Positions 42,861 to 53,764 of a DNA stretch of 64,000 nucleotides are shown here, in pieces. The stretch's first letter is position 1, and every line of letters starts with the position of its first letter. The DNA comes from Macrostomum hystrix (Eukaryota; Platyhelminthes; Macrostomidae): the NCBI GenBank assembly GCA_950097015.1, contig CATNEN010000007.1, forward strand, positions 6,438,001 through 6,502,000. The letters are read 5' to 3'. The notes beneath the pieces are model-generated. The model was given only the letters and a program-made list of their open reading frames with translations. It was not told the origin of the DNA and ran no database searches. A program made the position numbers and the translations under genes.

Positions 42861-43655
42861 AATGTCTGTCCTGGGTGTCTGTCCTGGGTATCTGTCTGTC
42901 CTGGGTGTCTGTCCTGGGTGTCTGTCCTGGGTGTCTGTATGTCCTGTGTGTCTGTCCTGGGTGTCTGTCTGTCCTGGGTGTCTGTCTATCCTGGGTGTCT
43001 GTCTGTCCTGGGTGTCTGTCTATCCTGGGTGTCTGTCTTGGCTGTTTGACTGTCCTGGGTGTTTGACTGTCCTGGGTGTCTGTCTGTCCTTGGTGTCTGT
43101 CTGTCCTTGGTGTCTGTCTGTCCTGGGTGTCTGTCTATCCTGGGTGTCTGTCTTGGCTGTTTGACTGTCCTGGGTGTTTGACTGTCCTGGGTGTCTGTCT
43201 GTCCTTGGTGTCTGTCTGTCCTTGGTGTCTGTCTGTCCTTGGTGTCTGTCTGTCCTTGGTGTCTGTCTGTCCTTGGTGTCTGTCTGTGTCTGTCTGTCCT
43301 TAGTGTCTGACTGTGTCTGTCTGTCCTTGGTGTCTGTCTGTCCTTGGTGTCTGTCTGTCCTTGGTGTCTGTCTGTCCTAGGTGTCTGTCTGTCCTGGGTG
43401 TTTGACTATCCTGGGTGTCTGACTGTGTCTGTCTGTCCTTGGTGTCTGTCTGTCCTGGGTGTCTGTCTGTCCTTGGTGTCTGTCTGTTCTTGGTGTCTGT
43501 CTGTCCTTGGTGTCTGTCTGTCCTTGGTGTCTGTCTGTCCTGGGTGTCTGTCTGTCCTGGGTGTCTGTCTGTCCTTGGTGTCTGTCTGTCCTTGGTGTCT
43601 GTCTGTCCTTGGTGTCTGTCTGTCCTGGGTGTCTGTCCTTGGTGTCTGTCTGTCT
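42861..43655. repeat. 17-bp minisatellite
   Basis: About 45 copies of CCTTGGTGTCTGTCTGT or the CCTGGG variant, irregular at the left edge. Confidence 0.96.
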
Positions 43656-44944
43656 CAGTGTTTTTTCTATTATTTTATTTAAATATTAAAAACGGAGAGA
43701 AAACTACTCACAATTCTACTGCAAGTAGAATTTAGCCCTGTCGCTGAACATTTGCTCATGTCTAAAGCATTCCTGAGCGCATGATTAGCGTGACGTGGCT
43801 AGCGAATGAGCCGAAAAAAGGTAATTTTTTATATATTGCTAATCAGGAAGGCACGGATTGACAGAAAAAAGCGCCTTGTAGAAGCCCTCTGACTTCCTCC
43901 GGAATCTGTCAACTCTTGTGCTACATCGCACTGAGGCTGCATCAAGTTTAGCTTTGTGCACTCAGCTCGTCCGACGGTGCTTTGAGCACAGAATGAGTAC
44001 AGTTGACGTGCCAGAATTTCTAAAACAGCTTGATTGATTGATTGAAGCTCGCTCCGCCGCACTTCCGGGTCCAACCTGCCTACCTGTGGTGACGGCGAGT
44101 GTTTCGGGTCAGTCTCTGTTATCGGAGGCTATTTATAGACTTAGCAGGTGATATCTCACGAGTCCGCAATGTCCGAATGGCCTGTAGGGTCGAATCGCAC
44201 GACACTCTGCGGCTTATAGCCGTGATATTTATTTGCGTGCTGAACCAGCCCTTATTTTGCTGTTAAAATTCTAATAAAATTATCAATGTCTTACAGATTA
44301 CACTGCAGTCTTACAGATTACACTGCAGTCTTACAGATTACACTGCAGTCTTACAGGTTACACTGCAGTCTTACAGATTACACTGCAGTCTTACAGATTA
44401 CACTGCAGTCCCATATGGCTAAGAACACGATTTTAAACTTCAATGCCCAGAGCTTCCGAATGGATCTTTGGGGAGTTAACTAGGCACTCAGAGGATATTT
44501 GAGGATTAAGAGATCGGGATTAATTGCATCAGGGGTTGTAGAATCAGGCTAGACAAATCGGACTCTGCCTTACAGAATCGCGAAAGAAATGAAAAAGAAT
44601 AATTTAACAAAGTGGGGAAATCGCCTCCGGGTAGCGGGCACCAGGACTTGGTTCTGGAGCAGGACGGGCTTGTGGACCGCGACTGCGTGGGCGAATGTGG
44701 GGCTTCTCGCTAGCTGGCGAGCGGCAGGGCTGTCACTGGAAGAGAAAGAACTTTGACAACTGTGAATACGGAAATTGGTTGTCTGCGCGAGCAGTCTGAT
44801 AAATGCAGATCACACTTTTATTGCACTCATCACACTTTTATGGCCGGTGACTGTACCGAACTGTGCTTCACAGGACCTACCCTTATTTATGCTTGTACTT
44901 TAAAATATTATATGCACTTTTATTTAGAGTTTAGTGACTGCAAA
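43656..44944. other. Gene-free stretch with a small 20-bp repeat
   Basis: Contains six copies of TCTTACAGATTACACTGCAG (44289-44408). No supported exon. Confidence 0.4.
44289..44408. repeat. 20-bp tandem repeat, 6 copies
   Basis: Six nearly perfect copies of TCTTACAGATTACACTGCAG. Confidence 0.95.
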
Positions 44945-46548
44945 TAGCAGCAAAAGGCGTAGCTGGAATCGTAGCAAGAAGCGTAGTTGGAATCGTAGCT
45001 AGAAGCGTAGTTGGAATCGTAGCAAGAAGCGTCGTTGGAATCGTAGCAAGAAGCGTACTTGGAATCGTAGCAAGAAGCATACTTGGAATCGTAGCAAGAA
45101 GCGTAGTTGGAATCGTAGCTAGAAGCGTAGTTGGAATCGTAGCAAGAAGCATACTTGGAATCGTAGCAAGAAGCGTAGTTGGAATCGTAGCAAGAAGCGT
45201 AGTTGGAATCGTAGCAAGGAGCATACTTGGAATCGTAGCAAGAAGCGTAGTTGGAATCGTAGCAAGAAGCATACTTGGAATCGTAGCAAGAAGCGTACTT
45301 GGAATCGTAGCAAGGAGCATACTTGGAATCGTAGCAAGAAGCGTACTTGGAATCGAAGCAAGAAGCATACTTGGAATCGTAGCAAGAAGCGTAGTTGGAA
45401 TCGTAGCTAGAAGCGTAGTTGGAATCGTAGCAAGAAGCATACTTGGAATCGTAGCAAGAAGCGTAGTTGGAATCGTAGCAAGAAGCGTAGTTGGAATCGT
45501 AGCAAGGAGCATACTTGGAATCGTAGCAAGAAGCGTACTTGGAATCGTAGCAAGAAGCGTACTTGGAATCGTAGCAAGAAGCATACTTGGAATCGTAGCA
45601 AGAAGCGTACTTGGAATCGTAGCAAGAAGCATACTTGGAATCGTAGCAAGAAGCGTAGTTGGAATCGTAGCTAGAAGCGTAGTTGGAATCGTAGCAAGAA
45701 GCATACTTGGAATCGTAGCAAGAAGCGTAGTTGGAATCGTAGCAAGATACGTACTTGGAATCGTAGCTAGAAGCGTAGTTGGAATCGAAGCAAGAAGCGT
45801 AGTTGGAATCGAAGCTAGAAGCGTAGTTGGAATCGAAGCAAGAAGCGAAGTTGGAATCGTAGCAAGAAGCGTACTTGGAATCGTAGCAAGAAGCATACTT
45901 GGAATCGTAGCAAGAAGCGTACTTGGAATCGTAGCTAGAAGCGTAGTTGGAATCGAAGCAAGAAGCGTAGTTGGAATCGAAGCTAGAAGCGTAGTTGGAA
46001 TCGTAGCAAGAAGCGTACTTGGAATCGTAGCAAGAAGCATACTTGGAATCGTAGCAAGAAGCGTACTTGGAATCGTAGCTAGAAGCGTAGTTGGAATCGT
46101 AGCAAGAAGCGTAGTTGGAATCGAAGCTAGAAGCGTACTTGGAATCGTAGCTAGAAGCGTAGTTGGAATCGAAGCTAGAAGCGTACTTGGAATCGTAGCA
46201 AGAAGCGTAGTTGGAATCGAAGCTAGAAGCGTACTTGGAATCGTAGCAAGAAGCATACTTGGAATCGTAGCAAGAAGCGTACTTGGAATCGTAGCTAGAA
46301 GCGTAGTTGGAATCGTAGCAAGAAGCGTACTTGGAATCGTAGCTAGAAGCGTAGTTGGAATCGTAGCAAGAAGCGTAGTTGGAATCGAAGCTAGAAGCGT
46401 AGTTGGAATCGTAGCAAGAAGCGTACTTGGAATCGTAGCAAGAAGCATCCTTGGAATCGTAGCAAGAAGCATCCTTGGAATCGTAGCAAGAAGCATCCTT
46501 GGAATCGTAGCAAGAAGCGTACTTGGAATCGTAGCGAGAAGCCTAGCT
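44945..46548. repeat. 24-bp minisatellite
   Basis: About 66 copies of a unit built of TTGGAATCGTAGCAAGAAGC plus GTAC or GTAG. The unit length is a multiple of three and creates a 521-codon open frame on the minus strand that I regard as an artefact. Confidence 0.97.
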
Positions 46549-47035
46549 TTATTCGCAGCATGCCAATGTTAGAATATTATCTAGAATCGCAGCAAGCAAA
46601 AAGGCTAAAAATCCAGAAGAAAATTTTCTGCGATACAAGGCTTCGAACAGTTAAACGTGTTGGGGAATAATGTTCTCGTAATTAGTTAACAACAGAAAGT
46701 TTTTCTATTTTCAATGAAATTTAAACCGGATACTGCCCCCAGCCGGTACCACTCATCACAGAATTCATCCGGCATTCAGCCCTGATGCGCTAGCTGCGAA
46801 TCTCGCTTTAGTTTTTATGAGGCTGAGTTTCCGAGAGCGAATGAGGAAGGGTGGCTAAAAATAGCACCAGTTCCTGGGAAATGAGGCAGTCAATCATGCG
46901 CGCGGACTTTTCAGTGGGGATAATGCGACTTTTCATAGAAACTGCGGCGGAACAATCGAGTTAAAAATAGACTGCCGAAGTCACGCCAGCGATTACGGGA
47001 AACAGCAATTCCAGTATGGAGATCACGGAGGATGT
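46549..47035. other. Gene-free spacer between arrays
   Basis: Unique sequence, nothing supported. Confidence 0.4.
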
Positions 47036-48820
47036 GCACTTTGAATCCATCCCCAAGGGATAGATTAGCAATCCATTCTGGTACAATCCCCAAGGGATAG
47101 ATTAGCAATCCATTCTGATACAATCCCCCAAGGGATAGATTAGCAATCCATTCTGATACAATCCCCCAAGGGATAGATTAGCAATCCATTCTGGTACAAT
47201 CCCCAAGGGATAGATTAGCAATCCATTCTGATACAATCCCCCAAGGGATAGATTAGCAATCCATTCTGATACAATCCCCCAAGGGATAGATTAGCAATCC
47301 ATTCTGGTACAATCCCTAAGGGATAGATTAGCAATCCATTCTGATACTATCTCCTAAGGGATAGATTAGCAATCCATTCTGATACTATCTCCTAAGGGAT
47401 AGATTAGCAATCCATTCTGATACTATCTCCTAAGGGATAGATTAGCAATCCATTCTGATACTATCTCCTAAGGGATAGATTAGCAATCCGTTCTGATACA
47501 ATCCCCCAAGGGACAGATTAGCAATCCGTTCTGATACAATCCCCCAAGGGACAGATTAGCAATCCATTCTGATACCATCTCCTAAGGAATAGATTAGCAA
47601 TCCATTCTGGTACCATCTCCTAAGGGATAGATTAGCAATCCATTCTGATACTATCTCCTAAGGGATAGATTAGCAATCCGTTCTGATACCATCTCCTATG
47701 AGATAGATTAGCAATCCATTCTGGTACCATCTCCTAAGGGATAGATTAGCAATCCATTCTGATACTATCTCCTAAGGAATAGATTAGCAATCCATTCTGA
47801 TACCATCTCCTAAGGGATAGATTAGCAATCCATTCTGATACCATCTCCTAAGGGATAGATTAGCAATCCGTTCTGATACCATCTCCTATGAGATAGATTA
47901 GCAATCCATTCTGATACCATCTCCTAAGGGATAGATTAGCAATCCATTCTGATACAATCCCCCAAGGGACAGATTAGCAATCCGTTCTGATACAATCCCC
48001 CAAGGGACAGATTAGCAATCCATTCTGATACCATCTCCTAAGGAATAGATTAGCAATCCATTCTGATACCATCTCCTAAGGGACAGATTAGCAATCCATT
48101 CTGATACCATCTCCCAAGGGATAGATTAGCAATCCGTTCTGATACAATCCCCCAAGGGACAGATTAGCAATCCGTTCTGATACCATCTCCTATGAGATAG
48201 ATTAGCAATCCATTCTGGTACCATCTCCTAAGGGATAGATTAGCAATCCATTCTGATACTATCTCCTAAGGAATAGATTAGCAATCCATTCTGATACCAT
48301 CTCCTAAGGGATAGATTAGCAATCCATTCTGATACCATCTCCTAAGGGATAGATTAGCAATCCGTTCTGATACCATCTCCTATGAGATAGATTAGCAATC
48401 CATTCTGATACCATCTCCTAAGGGATAGATTAGCAATCCATTCTGATACAATCCCCCAAGGGACAGATTAGCAATCCGTTCTGATACAATCCCCCAAGGG
48501 ACAGATTAGCAATCCATTCTGATACCATCTCCTAAGGAATAGATTAGCAATCCATTCTGATACCATCTCCTAAGGGACAGATTAGCAATCCATTCTGATA
48601 CCATCTCCTAAGGGATAGATTAGCAATCCATTCTGATACCATCTCCCAAGGGATAGATTAGCAATCCGTTCTGATACAATCCCCCAAGGGACAGATTAGC
48701 AATCCATTCTGATACCATCTCCTATGAGATAGATTAGCAATCCATTCTGGTACCATCTCCTATGAGATAGATTAGCAATCCATTCTGGTACCATCTCCTA
48801 TGAGATAGATTAGCAATCCA
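47036..48820. repeat. 38-bp minisatellite with 13-unit (494-bp) higher-order repeat
   Basis: About 47 copies containing GATAGATTAGCAATCCATTC. Rare CTATGAGATAG units recur exactly 494 bp apart (47697 and 48191), with the intervening variants in nearly the same order. Left-edge units are 37 bp. Confidence 0.96.
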
Positions 48821-49085
48821 CTGTGTAGTGTTCTATTTCGCAGTGGACACTGAGTAGATTTGACCTACTCAGGAAATAAAATCAAAGCAAGAAGCTTCAA
48901 GAAGCAAATGAATGGCTCATTGGTTAGTTGGTAGAGTTTATTTGCGCTCCGTGAAGTCGCCTCAATCTGAGGTTACAATTCATTGAAATGCGACTCTAAA
49001 GTACATTATTGGTGTCAGCTTCAGCGCGTCGATTTCCCATCGCTTGTCTCCTAGCGATGTGATCCCGTGGCCAAGCTGCCTCCCT

Positions 49086-49376
49086 TCACTCTTGCTTGGG
49101 CCAGCTGCAGCAGCAGAACCCTGTTGATTGGCCTCGCCGCCACATGCAGATGTTGGGCTGGCAGCAGTCGCTGTGCCGCCTACAGGGCGTGGTGAAGGCC
49201 TTCACCGATTCCCGCGGACTGCAGTTGGGCCGCGCCGAGGCAACAGCGGCGGCCAGGGCCTCCTCCGAGTTGATTGCGGAGGCCGCCGAAGTCAGGCTGA
49301 ATAGCGACGTCAGCAGTAGGACGGCCGAGCAGATAACGGCAAGCCGGGCGCAGGTGGCAAGACTGCTATTCGACAT
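49086..49376 (-). CDS. Small secreted cysteine-rich protein
   Basis: A 96-residue protein. The ATG at 49376-49374 lies one base after an acceptor (CTGTCAG); an upstream non-coding exon ends at 49453 with a GTAAGT donor, giving a 75-bp intron. Residues about 10-30 are a hydrophobic signal peptide ending near TSAASA. The mature part carries cysteines spaced C-x12-C-x5-CC-x4-C-x10-CCC, similar to inhibitor-cystine-knot (knottin) small proteins, which include defensive peptides, channel ligands and hormones. No function can be assigned. A complete promoter precedes it (49560-49630). I saw no AATAAA directly after the stop. Family and role are unknown; the gene itself looks real because promoter, splice sites, signal peptide and cysteine frame all agree. 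Confidence 0.72.
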   Translation of the reverse strand: MSNSSLATCARLAVICSAVLLLTSLFSLTSAASAINSEEALAAAVASARPNCSPRESVKAFTTPCRRHSDCCQPNICMWRRGQSTGFCCCSWPKQE

Positions 49377-49377
49377 C

Positions 49378-49452
49378 CTGACAGCGGGTGTTGGCGGGCT
49401 CTCATAGAAATCAATAGAAATCATATAAGAAGGAATGCATGTCAGAACTTAC
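49378..49452 (-). other. 75-bp 5' UTR intron of the small secreted-protein gene
   Basis: Donor ATCAG/GTAAGT and acceptor CTGTCAG/G are both close to consensus. The size matches other short introns here, such as the 77-bp dynein intron. Confidence 0.65.
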
Positions 49453-49559
49453 CTGATAACTAGTTTTCTCCGGGCGCTTCGACAGAATCCGTACCAGTGT
49501 GGGTCCGCGCTAGAGTTTGAGCAGAGTCGCTGCGGGTCTCTCAAGCGTGGGCCCGCCTT

Positions 49560-49630
49560 CTTATATAGAATCGGCCGACCAATGACTGCCTCCCAACCAG
49601 TCCGGGGGCGGGCAAAGCGGGGGCGGCGGG
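49560..49630 (-). promoter_or_regulatory. TATA/CCAAT/GC-box promoter of the small secreted-protein gene
   Basis: On the minus strand a TATATAAG box (49567-49560) lies about 110 nt upstream of the donor of the non-coding exon. An inverted CCAAT box (49579-49583) and two GC boxes (49604-49612 and 49619-49630) lie further upstream in the classical order. Confidence 0.65.
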
Positions 49631-49838
49631 TTTTCCAGGAAGTGAGCGTGACGATGCTGCAAACCGCTTGGCCAAGAATCAAAGTACCCTTAACCTTTTT
49701 ACCTGTTTCTGCATCTTCATTGCTATATCATTGCGCCTGTCATTGAAATTTCTGCCGCATAAACTGGGCACTCAATCAATCTTGTCTGCTCTATTCTATC
49801 AAATATCGTAAAATATCAATAGTTAGTTTTTGTGTAGA

Positions 49839-50120
49839 ATGCAGACTAGAAAACTAGCGGCCGTTGATTTTAGTTTTGTTTTGCTTTTCGAGAAATCTGA
49901 GATATCGTGGAGATATCCTGCGATTCTTGGCGGATTGGTGGATTTGCCACCAGACACGCCGACGAGAACCGTTGAATATCTCGACAATGCCGATGTTACG
50001 CGGTTGTTTCATCGGATAGAGCGGAAATTTCGATGTCGATTGGTTGAATATTTTTGGAGATACAGAAAAAGAAAAATCAGGGTATTTGAAATACCTCGTG
50101 GTCTTCCTACTATTAATTAG
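49839..50120 (+). CDS. Hypothetical 93-aa protein, AT-rich
   Basis: An ATG-initiated frame of 93 codons ends in TAG. The peptide has mixed globular composition (hydrophobic FSFVLLFEKSEISWRYP, a PPDTPTRTVEYLD stretch, and a basic RKFRCRLVEYFWRYRKRK-like C-terminal part). Codons end mainly in A or T, unlike the GC-ending codons of the three main genes, so it may be a relic of a mobile element or a chance frame. The divergent promoter at 49560-49630 is about 200 bp away. I do not recognise a family. Confidence 0.3.
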   Translation: MQTRKLAAVDFSFVLLFEKSEISWRYPAILGGLVDLPPDTPTRTVEYLDNADVTRLFHRIERKFRCRLVEYFWRYRKRKIRVFEIPRGLPTIN

Positions 50121-51124
50121 AAGGACCTGTACCTCTGCTTCATTTCACTAATCGATTTCAAAAGCAGCCAAAATACAAAAGTTTCGCGGTTAATCTGAAA
50201 CCGAAGGTCCAAAAGTCTCAGACAGGAGATTCAACAACCGAATCGACTTAAATTTTGAAACCTGCAGTTTTTTCGACTATATAGCTCGTACAAATCCTTT
50301 AATTAAAAAAGCATTTGTTTACTTCGAAACAGCGAATGATAATAGATCTCTATAAAATATCTTTAACGAATGATCTCTATAAATAAATAGACAGAAACTC
50401 GTCTACGCTACCTCAGATCACATTGACGAAAATGTTATATATAGCTTAAAAATAGAGAACTGCAGTCAAAAATTAATTGTAGTTAAAACAAAAAAGCTAG
50501 CTTCCATTATCTTCTAAAATTTCCGAATCAGTCGCGACATGCTGACTGCAGAAATGAAATTTTTTGTTTGTACTTTTATGTTACGAGCTCCGAAGTTCAG
50601 TTTTTTTATTGAGAAAGGTGTAGGAAAGGTCAATTAGTGCTCGTTAAAAACTGCTAACTAAAATTGAAGTTGTTTTTAGGCCAAAAAAAGTCATCGTTTC
50701 TCTGACGCTGTGATAGGACTGAAGTGTGCCATAATTATGAGTTTCCTGAAATCACAGGAAAGTCACGCCTTGTCTGATAATGATCTGCTGCGATACCTGA
50801 CTGCATCCTTGTTATAAACTAATCTTCTAACCGCTAAACTTCTCTGTATTGGTGTGCGACAAAGTGTGCAACATCCGGAACTGGAATTCCAACCTGCCTA
50901 CTGTTAGTACAAACATGAAAATTTCTCTGTTTAATCCTACGAGTTTTTTTAGTTCGTTTTTCGTTTATAATAATAAAAGAAATAAAAATAATAATTGCAG
51001 GAGGCCTGTGGGCAATGGCACACCATTTGGTGACACTAGACCCGCAGCCACCGAGGATCAATTCTGCCCATTTCTCTGACTCCTGAGCACACACGCACAC
51101 AGATACTGTACGCAGGCGAAACGA
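50121..51124. other. AT-rich gene-free stretch
   Basis: No supported exon on either strand; several A/T runs. Confidence 0.45.
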
Positions 51125-51390
51125 ATTGTAGTTATACTCACACACTCACACAAGGTGTGTAAATCTGCCCCTGACTTTCTCATCGTCAGGCAATTACACT
51201 GACGATGTATACCCCGTACACTCTCACTGTGCCTTGGAGGTCAGCCCTCAAGGCCGTAAATTGCACGACAAGCCCCCAAGCCTTCTCTCCGCGGCTGCGC
51301 CCCAAATCAATGTGGCCTCGCCGCGGAATCGAACTTAGGGACCCTTGTGCGAGAGGCAAACGCGTCAGGCCGCTCTGCCACCGACCCCCT
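51125..51390 (-). mobile_element. Second tRNA-derived SINE, minus strand
   Basis: On the minus strand a box A (TGGCAGAGCGG, 51380-51370) and a box B (AGTTCGATTCC, 51335-51325) form a tRNA-like head, followed by a body with no tRNA similarity. The head differs from that of the 17.1-kb SINE, so this is a separate family. Ends are approximate and no target duplication was fixed. Confidence 0.6.
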
Positions 51391-51737
51391 CGTTTCAGTG
51401 CAACATCTGAGCAAACTGTTTGCTGTCCACAGCCAATGGGACACGGCCTTGCCAGAGGCAACAACACCAACCTCCTTCGCCCCGAATTCAAGTACCAGCG
51501 GGGAAGGCCGTGTTCCTGGCAGCAAGCTATCCAACATGTCGGCCACAGTCAAGAAGCTCGGCTCCTTTCCACCGAGTCGGCTAGGCCTGCCGCGGCCCGT
51601 CCTTCGCCTCCTTCTGACGATGTCGGCGAGGCGACCGCGGCAGAGGCTCCGCTGGCGGGTCAGCGTTCTTGAAGAGCCTGTTGGCGTCGTTCGACTCTGT
51701 CTGGAGTGGCGGCGGCAGCGGCTGCGAAGGCGACGAC

Positions 51738-51765
51738 AGCAGCAGCAGCAGCAGCAGCAGAAAAT
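51738..51765. repeat. (CAG)8 microsatellite
   Basis: Eight CAG triplets before a possible donor (CCAAG/GTTTGT at about 51774). Open in all three frames, as poly-Gln, poly-Ser or poly-Ala. Confidence 0.9.
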
Positions 51766-51856
51766 TTCACCAAGGTTTGTATTTTTTGCTTCTGTGTCCC
51801 TTACATCACGATCCGAGCGAGTAAAAATTTAGTAAACCCGACCAAACTTTTCGCAG

Positions 51857-52637
51857 GGGCCTTCAAGATCAGCTTCAAAGCCAGCAGCCATGGCCCGATG
51901 GCGTCAACGGTGTGAAATCCGAAGACAAGTCAGGCGTTTGGAACGGAGGGCAGCATCGTTCAACACAGACACCGGGCCAGCCATTCTCATCGAGGCCGCC
52001 TCCGCCACTGCCAACGACACCACCGCCGCCGCAGCCGCAAAAGACACGCAACTACTCACCCGCCAGGCACCAGCCGAGACGAAGTCGATCCTTTGACTTC
52101 TTCGCCGACTCCGGACCGACAGCCCAGCCGTCGATTAATCTGTTGACGTCGAGATTACGGACGCCGTTTCTGCCGTCGCAGGAGTCGCAACGGCTGCCAA
52201 CGCAGCCAGCGCCACCGCGTCGTTCCGTCACTTTCCATGGCTGCGACGACTGCAAGGGCAGTGAAGGTGACAGTCGAGAGGCCCGCCGACAACGTCAGCA
52301 GCAGCCGGCGATGTCCAATATGGGACAAACGCAACATCCGCGCTTAGGCATCGGCGCGAGACTTCTGCGCGGATTCTGCGCCAAAATCGCCAACACCAGT
52401 CCGACCTCGCAGCCTCCGCCGCCTCCGCCGCCGCCTCCGCCGCCTCCGCCGCCTCCGCCGACGATGAGCTCATTGTCCTTGGAGTCGTCTGGCAGGCGAC
52501 AACGTCGACTGCGGCCAGTCAGTCTTGAGCGCGCAGTGCTGGAGGACAACCGACTGCCGCTGCTGCGTCAGCCGCCGCCACAGCAGCAGACTGCGGGCTC
52601 ACTGAGAGCGACGTCTGGGCAAACGACTTTTGTGTGA
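51857..52637 (+). CDS. Proline-rich protein, likely terminal exon; upstream exon uncertain
   Basis: A good acceptor (TTTTCGCAG at 51848-51856) opens a frame of about 260 codons to a TGA at 52635-52637. The peptide is rich in Pro, Ser, Arg and Gln, with a poly-Pro run coded by CCGCCT repeats (about 52423-52458) and motifs such as RSRSFDFFADSG and PRRSVTFHGCDDCKG that look like genuine low-complexity coding sequence. Upstream, the CAG-containing segment (51538-51774) could join in phase 2 through GTTTGT, starting at the ATG at 51536, but another frame there (AFLKSLLASFDSVWSGG) also looks protein-like, so exon 1 is unresolved. No domain is recognised. Confidence 0.45.
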
Positions 52638-52839
52638 CAGAATCGATCATCAGCAGTGACTGACCATGCACCTAGAAATACACTTTCTAAGTAGAGGCCA
52701 CTCCTGAACGCTTATGTCGCTTAAATTTTACCATAAATATACGGCATGCAGCAAAAAGTGCTTCATCAACTGCAATTTACAATCGGTTGCCTTGCAGAGA
52801 GAAGAGCTGACGACAGGTGGGAAAAACCTCTGGGCACAC

Positions 52840-53330
52840 AGACAGATACCCAGAACAGACACTCAGAACACAACTGACAACAGACAGACAACCAGAACAG
52901 ACACTCAGAACACAACTGACAACAGACAGACAACCAGAACAGACAGACACCCAGAACAGACAGACACCCAGAACAGACACTCAGAACACAACTGACAACA
53001 CACAGACACCCAGAACAGACAGACACCCAGAACAGACACTCAGAACACAACTGACAACAGACAGACACCCAGAACAGACACTCAGAACACAACTGACAAC
53101 AGACAGACACCCAGAACACAACTGACAACAGACAGACACCCAGAACAGACAGACACCCAGAACAGACAGACACTGAGAATGAAGCAGACACTCAGAATGA
53201 AGCGGACACTCAGAATGAAGCAGACACTGAGAATGAAGCGGACACTGAGAATGAAGCGGACACTGAGAATGAAGCGGACACTGAGAATGAAGCAGACACT
53301 CAGAATGAAGCGGACACTCAGAGCGGGCGA
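52840..53330. repeat. Compound minisatellite (ACAGACACCCAGA and 18-bp units)
   Basis: The left part (to about 53170) mixes CAGACACCCAGAACAGA with AACACAACTGACAACAGA blocks; the right part is an 18-bp repeat of AATGAAGCGGACACTGAG. The two share the GACACT core, so one probably derives from the other. Confidence 0.93.
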
Positions 53331-53764
53331 ATCCCGGACACTCCAGTCAGAAGCGAGCTCAAATTTGATGAGTTCACTGACCGCAGCAAATCGGTGCTCA
53401 AGTCTCTGGCTAGCAATTGCTGACCAGAAATGCAATCAATTACGGCTGCTCATTCTGCTCTCTCCAATCCCGGTCTCTTGCCTTTCCACTTTCTACTTGC
53501 GGTTTGATTTCCGCCCCGCGCAGTGAGACGCGGCCTCCGGATTATAAAGCTACGGATTAAGGGCCGCTAGCAGCAGCTGAGGGGAATCACATTTCCCCTT
53601 CCCCTTAGGGAGTTTGAGAGGCCGCATCTGGGTGGTTGGGTATCGGTTTGCGAAATGCCCATGCTGACAATCTTCTCTGTGTAATGGCGATTCACGTACA
53701 TTTTGCTCATTATGCTTGCTCATTTGCTATTGCCTGCTTCTGCTAGTCAGCGTCCGCTTTCGAT
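53331..53764. other. Gene-free spacer
   Basis: Unique sequence between two arrays; nothing supported. Confidence 0.4.

Noticed and set aside
44931-46496. 521-codon minus-strand frame of LLATIPTT-type repeats
   Set aside because: Pure 24-bp repeat read in a stop-free frame; no signal peptide, promoter or unique region.
48910-48985. tRNA-like sequence (TGGTTAGTTGGTAGAG, GGTTACAATTC)
   Set aside because: Box B is poor and I could not fold a cloverleaf; at most a decayed SINE head.
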